From the NCBI GenBank assembly GCA_002455375.1, contig DKKR01000080.1, positions 2,161 through 43,669 of the forward strand: DNA of 41,509 nucleotides. The letters are read 5' to 3'. This document shows positions 1 through 10,038 of the stretch, piece by piece (the stretch's first letter is position 1; each line of letters starts with the position of its first letter). The notes beneath the pieces are model-generated. The model was not told the origin of the DNA. It saw only the letters and a program-made list of their open reading frames with translations, and ran no database searches. The DNA comes from Bacteroidetes bacterium UBA6661 (GTDB lineage: Bacteria; Bacteroidota; Bacteroidia; AKYH767-A; OLB10). The translations under genes were made by a program, and so were the position numbers.

Positions 1-114
1 GATTGGTATTAAAGGTCAGGAACAATTTTTACTTTGTATGAGATGTTTTTTAGAGGTGATTTTTTGACAAAAAAATTAAAAATTCTTACAAAACTACCAA
101 ACATACAATTTTCA
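1..114. other. Left-edge non-coding stretch, possibly the tail of a cut-off gene
   Basis: No complete gene is visible here. Two plus-strand frames are open from the window edge: one closes at a TGA at 37-39 and another at a TGA at 65-67, so at most 12 to 21 residues of an upstream gene could be present. Neither short tail is recognisable. The rest is AT-rich sequence leading to the promoter of the giant repeat protein. Confidence 0.3.
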
Positions 115-146
115 TTTGCGGTCACTTTTAAAGGGAAATAATTTTG
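115..146 (+). promoter_or_regulatory. Bacteroidota-type promoter of the giant PKD protein gene
   Basis: TTTG at 115-118 is followed by 20 bases and then TAATTTTG at 139-146. This matches the known Bacteroidota primary-sigma consensus (TTTG, about 19 bases, TAnnTTTG). Transcription would be expected to start near 152, giving an untranslated leader of about 50 bases before the ATG at 205. Confidence 0.6.
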
Positions 147-204
147 ATGGTATCAATAGAAAAGTGCCAGAAGTCTATTGACATAACATCAAAATCTGTT
201 GCCT

Positions 205-3200
205 ATGCGCAAGAATTTACTCAACATTTTTCTTACTTTGCTGATAGCTGCCGGTATGCACTACAAAAGTATGGCTACACACAGCATGGGTGCCGATCTG
301 ACCTACGAATGTGTAGGCGGGAATAATTATAAAATCAGGGTAGCTTTTTATCGGGATTGCATTGGAATTAATGCACCTAACAGTGTGAATGTTACAATTA
401 GTTCTGCTTCATGCGGACAACGCTTTACACGCACACTTTTTCCTGTTCCGGGAACAGGGCAGGAAATTACACCACTTTGTCCAAATGCTCTATCAACATG
501 TAAAGGAGGGGTATTTACGGGTATTCAGGAATGGGTTTATGAAAGAGTAGTGACACTGCCGGCACAGTGCACCGACTGGACTTTTAGTTATGAACTTTGT
601 TGTAGAAATGCAGCAATCAATACCATTACTAATCCATTGACAAATACTTTTTACATCTATGCAACTTTAAACAATACTATTTCACCTTGTAATACATCAC
701 CGGTGTTTAGTAACAAACCGGTTCCTTTTGCATGCTTGGGTCAGGAATTATGTTTTAATCATGGTGCGTCTGATGCAGATGGCGATTCATTAGTTTATGA
801 GCTAATTACACCAAAGCAAAATGATTCTACTGATGTAAGTTATATTCCGCCATTCAGTTCATCAAATCCTCTGACATCAAACCCATCTGTATATTTCAAT
901 ACGGCAACCGGAGATATTTGTATGACACCAACACAACTTGATGTGACAGTTATGGCTGTGCTCGTCAAGGAGTATAGAAATGGTGTCCTGATCGGAACTG
1001 TAGAACGTGATATTCAAGTAACTGTAATCAATTGTAACAATACTTTACCTACGTTATCAGGAATAAACGGCACCGACCAGTTCTCTGATACTATCTGTGC
1101 CAATCAGCCTTATTGTTTTAATGTTTATTCTAATGACCCTGATGTAGGGCAGAATCTAACTGTTGTTTATGACAGTTCAGTGACCGGTGCAACTTTTACA
1201 ACAGCAGGAACTCCACATCCAACAGGAACTTTCTGCTGGACGCCAACAAATTCAGACATCAGTGGAGCGCCAAGATGCTTTACAATTAAAGTTACTGATG
1301 ATAACTGCCCCTGGCTTGGTAGTCAGATTTATTCCTATTGTTTAACCGTAGTTGGAGTTAATGTAAATGCCGGTCCGGATCAGTCTATTACCTGTAGTGA
1401 TCTTGCAACAGTTACAGCAACAGCTTCAGGAGGAACAGGAGGGCCATATACCTATCAATGGAGTAATGGATTTACGAATCCAACACAAACTGTCGGGCCG
1501 GGAACTTATATAGTAACTGTCAGCGATGGTATGTGTTCTGCGACCGATACCGTAGTTATTCAATATATCTCTTTCCCTACAGCAGCCTTCACTGCTTCGT
1601 CTGCTTGTTTGAATCAGGTAATTACTTTCACCGATCAGTCAACAGTTTCAGGCAGTAGTATTATAGATTGGTTTTGGGATTTTGGTGATGGAAATACAGC
1701 TACTGTTCAAAACCCAACACATTTGTATGATAGTGTTGGCACTTATAACGTAATGCTGGTCGTAACTACCAACCTTGGATGTATAGACACAATAATTCAA
1801 CCGGTAACAATAAACCCACTGCCTGTTCCGGCATTTACGCTGTTGCCCGGTTGTGCAGGTGCCGCAGTTACATTAACCAATAATACTTTGGATAGTGTTA
1901 TAAACTGGAATTGGAATTTTGGAAATGGACAAGTTTCAACTCAGCAAAATCCTACAATTGTTTATTCCGATTCAGGAACCTATAATGTAAGTGTTACCAT
2001 CACAGATGTATTTGGATGTACGGGTACAGCCAATGTTCCTGTGACTATAGAACCTGCACCTGTTGCCGCATTTACATTTACAGGACCAACGTGTATTGGC
2101 GATAGCTTCTTGCTTAGCAATACTTCAACCGGAAATATTATTGCTTACTTATGGAATTTTGGTGGAACAGATACGTCAAACCTGCAAAATCCAATTGTCA
2201 GCTTTACAACTCCTGGTGTTCATCCTGTAACATTAACTGTGACGTCAGCAAATGGATGTATCAGTACTTATGTTCAGAATATTACCATATCATCACCTCC
2301 GGTTGCAAATGCCGGTGCTGATGCAGCAATTTGTCTTGGTCAGTCTGTGACACTTACTGCAAGCGGAGGATTAAGCTATCAATGGAGTAATGGGCAATAT
2401 ACCAATCCGGTTAACGTTAGTCCGTCACAATCCACGACCTATACAGTTACAGTTACAGATGTTAATGGATGTGTTGCTGTTGATTCTGTGCTTGTAAACA
2501 TCAATCAGTTGCCCGTGGCAGTTGTTTCGCCACCACAATCAATTTGTTTTGGTGATACTGCTACGCTAACTGCATCAGGAGGGGTAAGTTATTCATGGAG
2601 TCCGGTCGGATTGACAGGTTCAGTTATAAATGTGAACCCTAATTCATCATCAGTCTATACTGTTTTGGTTACTGATAATAATGGATGTACTGCCAATGCA
2701 CAGGTAAATGTAACAGTAAATTCAAACCCTGTTGTAAATATACCGACAACATTTGTTTGTACAGGAACCTTCACGACTTTAAATGCAGGAAATGCCGGTT
2801 CATCTTATTTGTGGTCAACCGGTGATACAACTCAAACAATTGATGTCACCGCACCCGGCAACTACGCAGTTACTGTTACAAATAACTTTGGTTGCTCTTC
2901 AACAGATACTGTATTGGTAACGCCAGGTGGTTCAATTACCAACAATCAAGCAAATATTTCGATGTGTCAGGGATTGACGGCAACATTGGATGCAGGAAAC
3001 CCTGGTAACAGTTTTCTGTGGTCAACTGGTGCAGTAACACAAACTATTACTGTTTCGAGCAGTGGTCAATATGCAGTTACCATAACCAATCTTAATGGAT
3101 GTACTGCCACTCTGATTAGTACGGTTCAGGTTAATCCTTTGCCTTCAGCTGCCATAACGATTAATGATGCATGTATAAACCAAGCTATTCAGTTTTTTGA

Positions 3201-6200
3201 CAGCAGCAGCATCAGTGCAGGAAATATTTCAAACTGGCAGTGGAGCTTTGGTGATAGTGCATTGTCAAATGTTCAAAACCCAACGCATAATTTTGCTAAT
3301 GCCGGAACTTACAACATCAGCCTTGTAGTTACTTCTGCTGCAGGTTGTATGGATTCTATATCGCAATCCATCACAATATTTCCAAAACCTGTTGTAGCAT
3401 TTAGCGGTGTCAATGCCTGTCCCGGTAGTGCTATTCAGTTCCAGAACAGCTCTTCAGTGTCAACAGGAAGTATTAATGCTTATCATTGGAACTTTGGCGA
3501 TGGTACAACATCTTCCGTCTTAACACCAACTCATACATACACTTCTTCGGGAAATTATCAGGTTGCGCTGACAGTAAACTCTTCAGGTGGATGTGTGGAT
3601 AGTCTGATTCAACAAGTAACAATATATCCAAAACCAGTGGCGCAGTTCACTGCACCGGCTGTTTGTCTGAATCAGCAAACCAATTTTAACAATCAGTCAA
3701 CAGTCAACGGAAATAATATCAACGCATGGAGTTGGAACTTTGGAAACGGAAATGTTTCTAATGTTCAAAGTCCTGCAATTACTTATATGTCACCGGGAGT
3801 TTATAATGTTCAGTTAATTGTTCAGACAGCATATCTGTGTTCTGACACTATTGTTAAACCAATTACTATTCATGCATTACCTATTGCTGATGCAGGTGTC
3901 AACCAATCTGTTTGTTTAGGTAATCAAGTTGTACTTACTGCAAGTGGAGGGTCAACCTATAATTGGACACCTGTTGTGTCAAATTCAAATGTTTTAACAA
4001 TTACACCTTTAACAACACAAGCCTATTTTGTGCATGTTACTGACAGTAACAATTGTGCTGCAACAGACAGTGTAGTTGTAACAGTATTATTACCGCCAAT
4101 TGCAGATGCAGGGGTTGATAAGAGTATTTGTAAAGGTAGTTCAACAACACTAACAGCAACCGGAGGTGGCAGCTATATATGGATGCCAACTTCGCAAACA
4201 TCGTCAGCGGTGACAGTATCACCGGCAAATAATACTATGTACGCTGTAGTGGTAACAGCACCTAATGGATGTACGGCTACCGATTCAGTCTTAGTAACAG
4301 TAAATCCTTTACCTATGGCAAGTGCAGGCCCAAACAGAAATATTTGTGAGAATCAGGTTATATCTTTTTCAGCAAGTGGTGGAGTTTCTTACCTCTGGTA
4401 TCCGACAGGCGACACTACTGCCACCATTATGGTTAATCCGGCAACTACTTCTGCCTATATTGTTGAAGTGACTGATATTAACGGTTGTAAAGCAATGGAC
4501 ACAATGATTGTTACCGTATTCCCTCGCCCCATCGTGAATTTAACTGATACTTTTGTTTGTATTGGCTACAATGCAACATTAGATGCAGGCAATGCAGGAT
4601 CAATCTTTCAATGGATTCCAAATGGTGAAACAACACAAACTATTCAGGTTTCAACGGCTGGAAGTTATGGCGTAATTGTAACTGCTCCTAACGGTTGTAC
4701 TACTTATGATGATGCAATTGTTACAGTAAGCGACTCACTGATAAATAGTGCAGTGAATGTTGCCATTTGTTCAGGTCAGACAACTACACTGAATGCAGGA
4801 AATGCCGGCTCAACTTATCTTTGGTCAACAGGTGCTACAACTACATCCATTACAGTTGCTTCACAGGGGACATACACAGTGACTGTGACAGGAACAGATG
4901 GATGCTCTGCAATCTTTAACAATCAGGTTAATGTTAACCCATTGCCACTATTGCAATTTACAGCATCACCATTATGTTTTGGAAGTCCAACACAGTTTGT
5001 CAATCAGTCCAGTATTACTTCTGGAAATATCAACAGTTTCTATTGGAGCTTTGGTGATGGTACTACTGATACTTCTGCTAATACCTCTTATCAATATCCG
5101 CTTGCAGGAACATATGCTGTATCGCTGATAGCAACTTCAACTTCAGGATGTGTGGATTCATTAACACAACAAGTCACTGTACATGACATTCCTAATGCAA
5201 AGTTTGCAGCTAACAATGTTTGTAAAAACATTCAGACAACCTTTAATGATCAGTCATCGGTGGCTAATGGTATTATCGTTGCATGGGATTGGGATTTTGG
5301 TGATGGCGCTTCTTCACAGAGTAAAAATCCATTACATACGTATGCTTCAAACGGAATCTATCCTGTTGACCTGAGGGTTACTTCTAATCATGGTTGTAGT
5401 GATCTATATACTGATACTGTAGAAGTATTTGCATTGCCACAACCTCAAATAGCATTGACAAGTAACTGTATTAACATTCCTGTTAGTATGATTGATGTAT
5501 CTGATACTTCAGGCATTTCAACTACAAACTGGCAATGGAATTTTGGTGACGGAAACTTTTCTACAAGCCAATCACCCGTGCATAGTTATGCAAATGCTGG
5601 CAATTACATGGTGACCCTGCAAACTACAAATAGCAATGGCTGTATCTTTAGTGATACTACTTATATAGATGCTTATCCAAATCCTGTTGCTTCTTTTACA
5701 GGTGGTCCTGGTTGTGAAGGTACTCCGGTAACGTTTAATAATTCAAGTACAATTTCATCAGGAAGTATAAACGGATTCCAATGGTTGTTTGGGGACAGTA
5801 GTTCAAGTCAGGCAACAAATCCGGAACATACTTTTACACCGGCAGGTAATTATGTTGTGACATTAATTGCTACTTCAGATCAGGGTTGTATTGATTCTAC
5901 GCAGGCTACTGTTGTGATTCACCAGAACCCTGTTGCTCAGTTTCAATATGCTAATCATGCAGGATGCGGACCTTTACCTGTTCAGTTTTATGACTACTCA
6001 CAGTCACCAGATGGTAATATAGTAAACTGGGATTGGAGTTTTGGTGATGGCAATGCTGACTCAGTTCAGAATCCTCTGAACATTTATACGCAAACCGGAG
6101 TTTACAATGTTGTGCTAACTGTTACATCACAATATGGTTGTGTTAATGCTGATACTGCTCTCAACGCAGTTACAGTTTATCCTAATCCTATAGCAGGCTT

Positions 6201-6702
6201 TACACCCGATCCACACGAAACAAATATTTTAAATCCTGTGATTAATTTTATCAATCAAAGCATAGGCGCAATTTCATGGGATTGGACTTTTGGTGATGGA
6301 CATTCTTCCGATATTTATTCACCAACACATGCTTATGGTGATACAGGATGGTATAATGTAAGTCAGATTGTAGTTAACTCATTCGGTTGTCGCGATTCTG
6401 CTTTTGACAAAGTATATATTGCGCCAATTACAACCTTTTATATTCCAAATGCATTTACGCCAAATAATGATGGCACAAATGAAGAGTTTGATATTAAAGG
6501 AATAAATATTCTTGATTACACACTGTTAATCAATGATCGTTGGGGTGAGTTAATTTTTGAAGGTGATAATAAAGGTTGGGATGGCAGAGTAAAAGGTAAA
6601 TCAACAGCAGCTAAGCAAGATGTTTATGTCTATACTGTAGTGGCTAAAGATGTGTTTGGCAAATACCATAAATTGGTTGGGCATGTAACCTTGTTACGTT
6701 AA
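205..6702 (+). CDS. Giant secreted PKD/Ig-like repeat protein with T9SS type B (gliding-motility-associated) C-terminal domain
   Basis: A protein of about 2165 residues exported and probably anchored on or released from the cell surface. The ATG at 205 (MRKNLLNIF) is preferred over the in-frame TTG at 199 because it opens a typical signal peptide. Residues about 25-390 form a Cys-rich N-terminal region with a YRDC motif, and a SprB-like repeat follows at about 395-455. After that come about 12 PKD-like domains, recognisable by W-x-FG(D/N)-type cores near residues 492, 571, 650, 1014, 1096, 1178, 1615, 1698, 1779, 1861, 1945 and 2029. Between them lie two groups of Ig-like domains (TASGG and NAGNAG types). 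Most domains carry a Cys pair, which suggests intradomain disulfides. The last 90 or so residues (FYIPNAFTPNNDGTNEEFDI, then RWGELIF) match the type B T9SS sorting domain. Likely an adhesin or matrix protein; the ligand is unknown. It has its own promoter. Confidence 0.93.
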   Translation: MRKNLLNIFLTLLIAAGMHYKSMATHSMGADLTYECVGGNNYKIRVAFYRDCIGINAPNSVNVTISSASCGQRFTRTLFPVPGTGQEITPLCPNALSTCKGGVFTGIQEWVYERVVTLPAQCTDWTFSYELCCRNAAINTITNPLTNTFYIYATLNNTISPCNTSPVFSNKPVPFACLGQELCFNHGASDADGDSLVYELITPKQNDSTDVSYIPPFSSSNPLTSNPSVYFNTATGDICMTPTQLDVTVMAVLVKEYRNGVLIGTVERDIQVTVINCNNTLPTLSGINGTDQFSDTICANQPYCFNVYSNDPDVGQNLTVVYDSSVTGATFTTAGTPHPTGTFCWTPTNSDISGAPRCFTIKVTDDNCPWLGSQIYSYCLTVVGVNVNAGPDQSITCSDLATVTATASGGTGGPYTYQWSNGFTNPTQTVGPGTYIVTVSDGMCSATDTVVIQYISFPTAAFTASSACLNQVITFTDQSTVSGSSIIDWFWDFGDGNTATVQNPTHLYDSVGTYNVMLVVTTNLGCIDTIIQPVTINPLPVPAFTLLPGCAGAAVTLTNNTLDSVINWNWNFGNGQVSTQQNPTIVYSDSGTYNVSVTITDVFGCTGTANVPVTIEPAPVAAFTFTGPTCIGDSFLLSNTSTGNIIAYLWNFGGTDTSNLQNPIVSFTTPGVHPVTLTVTSANGCISTYVQNITISSPPVANAGADAAICLGQSVTLTASGGLSYQWSNGQYTNPVNVSPSQSTTYTVTVTDVNGCVAVDSVLVNINQLPVAVVSPPQSICFGDTATLTASGGVSYSWSPVGLTGSVINVNPNSSSVYTVLVTDNNGCTANAQVNVTVNSNPVVNIPTTFVCTGTFTTLNAGNAGSSYLWSTGDTTQTIDVTAPGNYAVTVTNNFGCSSTDTVLVTPGGSITNNQANISMCQGLTATLDAGNPGNSFLWSTGAVTQTITVSSSGQYAVTITNLNGCTATLISTVQVNPLPSAAITINDACINQAIQFFDSSSISAGNISNWQWSFGDSALSNVQNPTHNFANAGTYNISLVVTSAAGCMDSISQSITIFPKPVVAFSGVNACPGSAIQFQNSSSVSTGSINAYHWNFGDGTTSSVLTPTHTYTSSGNYQVALTVNSSGGCVDSLIQQVTIYPKPVAQFTAPAVCLNQQTNFNNQSTVNGNNINAWSWNFGNGNVSNVQSPAITYMSPGVYNVQLIVQTAYLCSDTIVKPITIHALPIADAGVNQSVCLGNQVVLTASGGSTYNWTPVVSNSNVLTITPLTTQAYFVHVTDSNNCAATDSVVVTVLLPPIADAGVDKSICKGSSTTLTATGGGSYIWMPTSQTSSAVTVSPANNTMYAVVVTAPNGCTATDSVLVTVNPLPMASAGPNRNICENQVISFSASGGVSYLWYPTGDTTATIMVNPATTSAYIVEVTDINGCKAMDTMIVTVFPRPIVNLTDTFVCIGYNATLDAGNAGSIFQWIPNGETTQTIQVSTAGSYGVIVTAPNGCTTYDDAIVTVSDSLINSAVNVAICSGQTTTLNAGNAGSTYLWSTGATTTSITVASQGTYTVTVTGTDGCSAIFNNQVNVNPLPLLQFTASPLCFGSPTQFVNQSSITSGNINSFYWSFGDGTTDTSANTSYQYPLAGTYAVSLIATSTSGCVDSLTQQVTVHDIPNAKFAANNVCKNIQTTFNDQSSVANGIIVAWDWDFGDGASSQSKNPLHTYASNGIYPVDLRVTSNHGCSDLYTDTVEVFALPQPQIALTSNCINIPVSMIDVSDTSGISTTNWQWNFGDGNFSTSQSPVHSYANAGNYMVTLQTTNSNGCIFSDTTYIDAYPNPVASFTGGPGCEGTPVTFNNSSTISSGSINGFQWLFGDSSSSQATNPEHTFTPAGNYVVTLIATSDQGCIDSTQATVVIHQNPVAQFQYANHAGCGPLPVQFYDYSQSPDGNIVNWDWSFGDGNADSVQNPLNIYTQTGVYNVVLTVTSQYGCVNADTALNAVTVYPNPIAGFTPDPHETNILNPVINFINQSIGAISWDWTFGDGHSSDIYSPTHAYGDTGWYNVSQIVVNSFGCRDSAFDKVYIAPITTFYIPNAFTPNNDGTNEEFDIKGINILDYTLLINDRWGELIFEGDNKGWDGRVKGKSTAAKQDVYVYTVVAKDVFGKYHKLVGHVTLLR

Positions 6703-8601
6703 TTATTCTTCTGCTACAGCACCACCTTTATAAAGCTGTTGTGCATATTTAAGAGAAGGAGAAGGAATAAATTTCCCTAATCCAAGTTTATCCCAGATTG
6801 CATCTATTCTTTCAATTGTAGCTGTTTTAGAGGCAAGAATATTTGGCCAGTCACGCTGGAATCCATCGAAGGCCTTTGTTTTTCTTGTGCCATCAAAAAA
6901 GATTGTTGTACCGTTTATATGTTCAATAAAGAAGTGGTCTCTTTTAGGGTCAACATTATTGGAAAAACGCCATACACTGTCTGCAATATCATGGATGTTA
7001 AGTGTATGTTCCAGAAAAATAATTGTTTTCACTGAGGTGAAAAATGGTATTTTCATAAGAGAAGTAGCCGCCTCTCTGACATGATTCTTTCTGTTTTTTT
7101 CTATTGATACAAATACAACAGAAATGTTTTTGTCAATTAATGATGCGTTTAAACCATTTATCTCAGGTAAAATTGTTTTTACTTCGTCAATGCCGGGTAT
7201 GTTAATTGTAGCAGAATTAAATGTCTTTGTATTAAATAATTCCTCCGCAAATTTTTTAGTAGCATCAATACCTAATTTGCCTCCAAAAGCCATAGTGGAG
7301 CAGGAGTGGTCTAAAACATCTGTCGGCCCTGAGCTGAACGTGAAATCAGTTGATGGATTCGTGTTTTCTGAAATGTATTTTGCCACTTCCTCGTTGTTGT
7401 GAATGTTAACATCTCCATCAACTACAATCATCATTTTAGTAAACATCATTTGTCCTGCTCCCCATAATGCATTCATTACTTTCAGCGCTTGTCCGGGATA
7501 ATCTTTTTTTATTTTCACAATAACCAGATTATGAAATACGCCTTCAACAGGAAGTACCATATCAACAATTTCGGGAACCATAGTCATTTTAATCGGTGCA
7601 AGAAATATTCTCTCTGTGGCTTTTCCAATCCAGGCATCTTCCTGTGGTGGAATACCTACTATTGTTGCAGGATAGATAGCATCTTTTTTATGTGTAATAC
7701 AGGTAATATGAAACTTAGGATAATAATCTGCCAATGAATAATAACCAGTATGATCTCCAAACGGCCCTTCTAAAATCATCTCTTCAGATGGGTCAATATA
7801 TCCTTCAATTACAATATCTGCATCAGCAGGAACCTGCATGTCCTGAGTCAGGCATTGAACTAATGAAACACTTTTTTTTCTGATAAATCCAGCCAGTAAA
7901 AACTCATCAACACCATCAGGCAATGGTGCTGTAGCACAGTATGAATATGCCGGGTCGCCACCAAGTGTAACTACTACGGGCATTTTTTTATTGGCCTTTT
8001 TATACTCATTAAAATGTCTGGCACTAACTTTATGCCTGTGCCAGTGCATGGCAGTTAAGTCCTTTCCAAACACCTGCATTCTGTATAAACCAACATTACG
8101 AATGCCTGTATGCAAATCTTTTGTTTGTATCACAGGAAGAGTAAGAAACGGGCCACCATCTTCAGGCCAGCATTTTAGCACAGGAAATTTTGTTATATCA
8201 ATATCGTTCATCACAACCTGTTGACATTCTCCACGACCAGAAATAACTTTTGGCATCCACGAAGCTATAGTGCTTAACTGTGGTAACATTTTCAATTTAT
8301 CAATAAAACTACTTTTGGGAGCAGTCATATTTTTAAATAGTTGTTCAATTTCTTTTGCTACATCATCGAGATTTTCTACACCTAATGCCATAGCCATTCT
8401 CTTTTCAGTGCCCATGCTGTTGATGAGCAATGGAAAATAATAACCTGTATTTTCAAATAATAATGCAGGTCCATATTGTTTTGAAATACGATCGGTGATT
8501 TCTGTTATTTCCAGATGCGGGTTAACATATTCCTTTATTCGTACCAATTCGCCACTTTGCTCCAGAACCTGAATAAAATGTGCTAAGCTTTTATATGCCA
8601 T
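6703..8601 (-). CDS. UbiD-family prenylated-FMN decarboxylase (probable menaquinone biosynthesis decarboxylase)
   Basis: A 632-residue cytoplasmic decarboxylase of the UbiD family, which uses prenylated FMN to remove a carboxylate from an aromatic or related substrate. Family signatures are NVGLYRMQV, MHWHRHK, EGPFGDHTGYYS (with the Glu, Arg and Asp region that surrounds the cofactor) and PPQEDAWIGKATERIF. The length suits the long Bacteroidota form often annotated as menaquinone decarboxylase; that substrate assignment comes from family knowledge, not from neighbours, since no other men or mqn genes are present. The open frame extends to a TTG at 8610, but the ATG at 8601 (MAYKSLAHF) is the better start. 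Its stop touches the stop of the convergent giant protein gene, and it is divergent from rmuC. Confidence 0.88.
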   Translation of the reverse strand: MAYKSLAHFIQVLEQSGELVRIKEYVNPHLEITEITDRISKQYGPALLFENTGYYFPLLINSMGTEKRMAMALGVENLDDVAKEIEQLFKNMTAPKSSFIDKLKMLPQLSTIASWMPKVISGRGECQQVVMNDIDITKFPVLKCWPEDGGPFLTLPVIQTKDLHTGIRNVGLYRMQVFGKDLTAMHWHRHKVSARHFNEYKKANKKMPVVVTLGGDPAYSYCATAPLPDGVDEFLLAGFIRKKSVSLVQCLTQDMQVPADADIVIEGYIDPSEEMILEGPFGDHTGYYSLADYYPKFHITCITHKKDAIYPATIVGIPPQEDAWIGKATERIFLAPIKMTMVPEIVDMVLPVEGVFHNLVIVKIKKDYPGQALKVMNALWGAGQMMFTKMMIVVDGDVNIHNNEEVAKYISENTNPSTDFTFSSGPTDVLDHSCSTMAFGGKLGIDATKKFAEELFNTKTFNSATINIPGIDEVKTILPEINGLNASLIDKNISVVFVSIEKNRKNHVREAATSLMKIPFFTSVKTIIFLEHTLNIHDIADSVWRFSNNVDPKRDHFFIEHINGTTIFFDGTRKTKAFDGFQRDWPNILASKTATIERIDAIWDKLGLGKFIPSPSLKYAQQLYKGGAVAEE

Positions 8602-8624
8602 GAAAAACAATGTATAATGAAGTG

Positions 8625-8632
8625 CAAAATTA
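8625..8632 (-). promoter_or_regulatory. Putative -7 element for the ubiD-family gene
   Basis: Read on the minus strand, the octamer is TAATTTTG, an exact TAnnTTTG match 23 bases upstream of the ATG. I find no clear TTTG -33 box at the usual distance, so this rests on the -7 match and its position alone. Confidence 0.4.
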
Positions 8633-8695
8633 GCAACATTGAATGATTTAAACAGTTATTGAAAACCCCTCATGATAATGTTTGATAGAATAGCT

Positions 8696-8703
8696 TAATT
8701 TTG
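8696..8703 (+). promoter_or_regulatory. Putative -7 element for the rmuC operon
   Basis: TAATTTTG is an exact TAnnTTTG match 15 bases before the ATG at 8719. Together with the minus-strand copy at 8625-8632 it forms a divergent promoter pair about 65 bases apart. There is no convincing -33 TTTG at the usual spacing. Confidence 0.4.
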
Positions 8704-8718
8704 CATGAATATCACACT

Positions 8719-10038
8719 ATGACAGTTTATTTAATTCTTACTGCTGTAATCACTGCAGTAGTCGTTTACTTTATTGTTCAGCAAAAACTGAGCGCAGAAA
8801 TCAGAAACATTAAACAATTGCTTTCTGAAAAGGAGATTGCTGTTGGCAGTATGGAAGTTTCTTTGCGTGAAGCAAAATCAAGAATTCTTGAAGCTGAAAA
8901 TATGTTTTCGCAGGAACGTGATGCAATGTTGAAGTTGACGGCAGAGCATGCAACTTTAAATACAAAAAACGTTGATCTGCAGGGAAGACTAAATGAACAA
9001 AAGACTGAGCTGGAACAACTGCAACAACGTTTTAAAACAGAGTTTGAAAATTTGGCCAATAAAATCCTCGAAGAAAAAAGTGTTAAGTTTACTGAGCAGA
9101 ACAGAATCAATCTTGACTTAGTATTGAACCCCTTGAAAGAAAAGATTAAAGATTTTGAAGACAAGGTTGAGAAGACTTATAAAACAGAATCTTCGGAGCG
9201 TATCTCGCTAAAAGAGCAGATAAAGAATTTACTTGATCTGAATAAACAACTTAGCAGTGAGGCAAACAATCTTGCCACAGCACTTAAAGGTGATAATAAA
9301 ATGCAAGGCAATTGGGGCGAAATGGTTCTGGAAAAAATTTTGGAATCGTCAGGACTGATAAAGGAACATGAGTATAAAACACAGGTAGTCACCACCAATG
9401 TAGAGGGTGATAAAATTAAACCTGATGTGATGGTTTTTCTTCCGGAGCAGAAACATCTGATTATAGATTCAAAAGTTTCGTTACTTGCCTATAGCGAACT
9501 GGTAGCGACTGCTGATGAAACTCAGAGAGCAAAAGCAACTCAACTGCATGTACAGTCTGTAAAGAATCATATAAAGCTACTGAGTGATAAAAACTATCAG
9601 ACAGCATCCGGCTACAATACACCTGACTTTGTGTTGTTATTTATGCCTATTGAGCCGGCATTTAGTATAGTCATGCAAGCCGACCCTGAAATTTATCAGT
9701 TTGCATGGGATAAAAAGATTGTGATTGTCAGTCCCACCACATTATTGGCGACCCTACGAACAGTTGCAAGTATCTGGAAACAGGAACGTCAGGTTAAAAA
9801 TGCATTACTCATTGCCGAAGAAGGCGGAAAAATGTATGATAAACTAGTGCTGTTTATTAATGATATGATTTCGATCGGAAAGAAAATGGACGGAGCTAAA
9901 GAAGACTATGTTGAAGCAATGAAAAAGTTGACCGATGGATCGGGAAATCTTATTGGCAAAGCACAAAAGATGAAAGAACTTGGAGCTAAGGCGCAGAAAA
10001 ACTTACCTCAGTCATTAATTGAAAGAGCAGGTGAATAA
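8719..10038 (+). CDS. rmuC: RmuC-family DNA recombination protein
   Basis: A 439-residue RmuC homologue. RmuC proteins are known to limit DNA inversions and short-inverted-repeat recombination and carry a PD-(D/E)XK nuclease-like core. Visible parts: an N-terminal membrane segment (about residues 3-20), a long coiled coil (about 22-195), then the RmuC core with KMQGNWGEMVLEKILESSGL, KPDVMVFLPE, LIIDSKVSL (the nuclease-like D and K) and VIVSPTTLLATLRT. The start was chosen at ATG 8719; the frame is open from a TTG at 8701, but that codon overlaps the -7 box. First gene of a compact operon with the GWxTD lipoprotein and rlmB; its stop lies inside the next gene. Confidence 0.92.
   Translation: MTVYLILTAVITAVVVYFIVQQKLSAEIRNIKQLLSEKEIAVGSMEVSLREAKSRILEAENMFSQERDAMLKLTAEHATLNTKNVDLQGRLNEQKTELEQLQQRFKTEFENLANKILEEKSVKFTEQNRINLDLVLNPLKEKIKDFEDKVEKTYKTESSERISLKEQIKNLLDLNKQLSSEANNLATALKGDNKMQGNWGEMVLEKILESSGLIKEHEYKTQVVTTNVEGDKIKPDVMVFLPEQKHLIIDSKVSLLAYSELVATADETQRAKATQLHVQSVKNHIKLLSDKNYQTASGYNTPDFVLLFMPIEPAFSIVMQADPEIYQFAWDKKIVIVSPTTLLATLRTVASIWKQERQVKNALLIAEEGGKMYDKLVLFINDMISIGKKMDGAKEDYVEAMKKLTDGSGNLIGKAQKMKELGAKAQKNLPQSLIERAGE

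Noticed and set aside
1570..6400. Regularly spaced similar DNA segments that could look like a repeat array
   Set aside because: They encode repeating PKD and Ig-like domains of one long open frame, have diverged at DNA level and have no uniform spacers, so this is not a CRISPR or tandem DNA repeat array.
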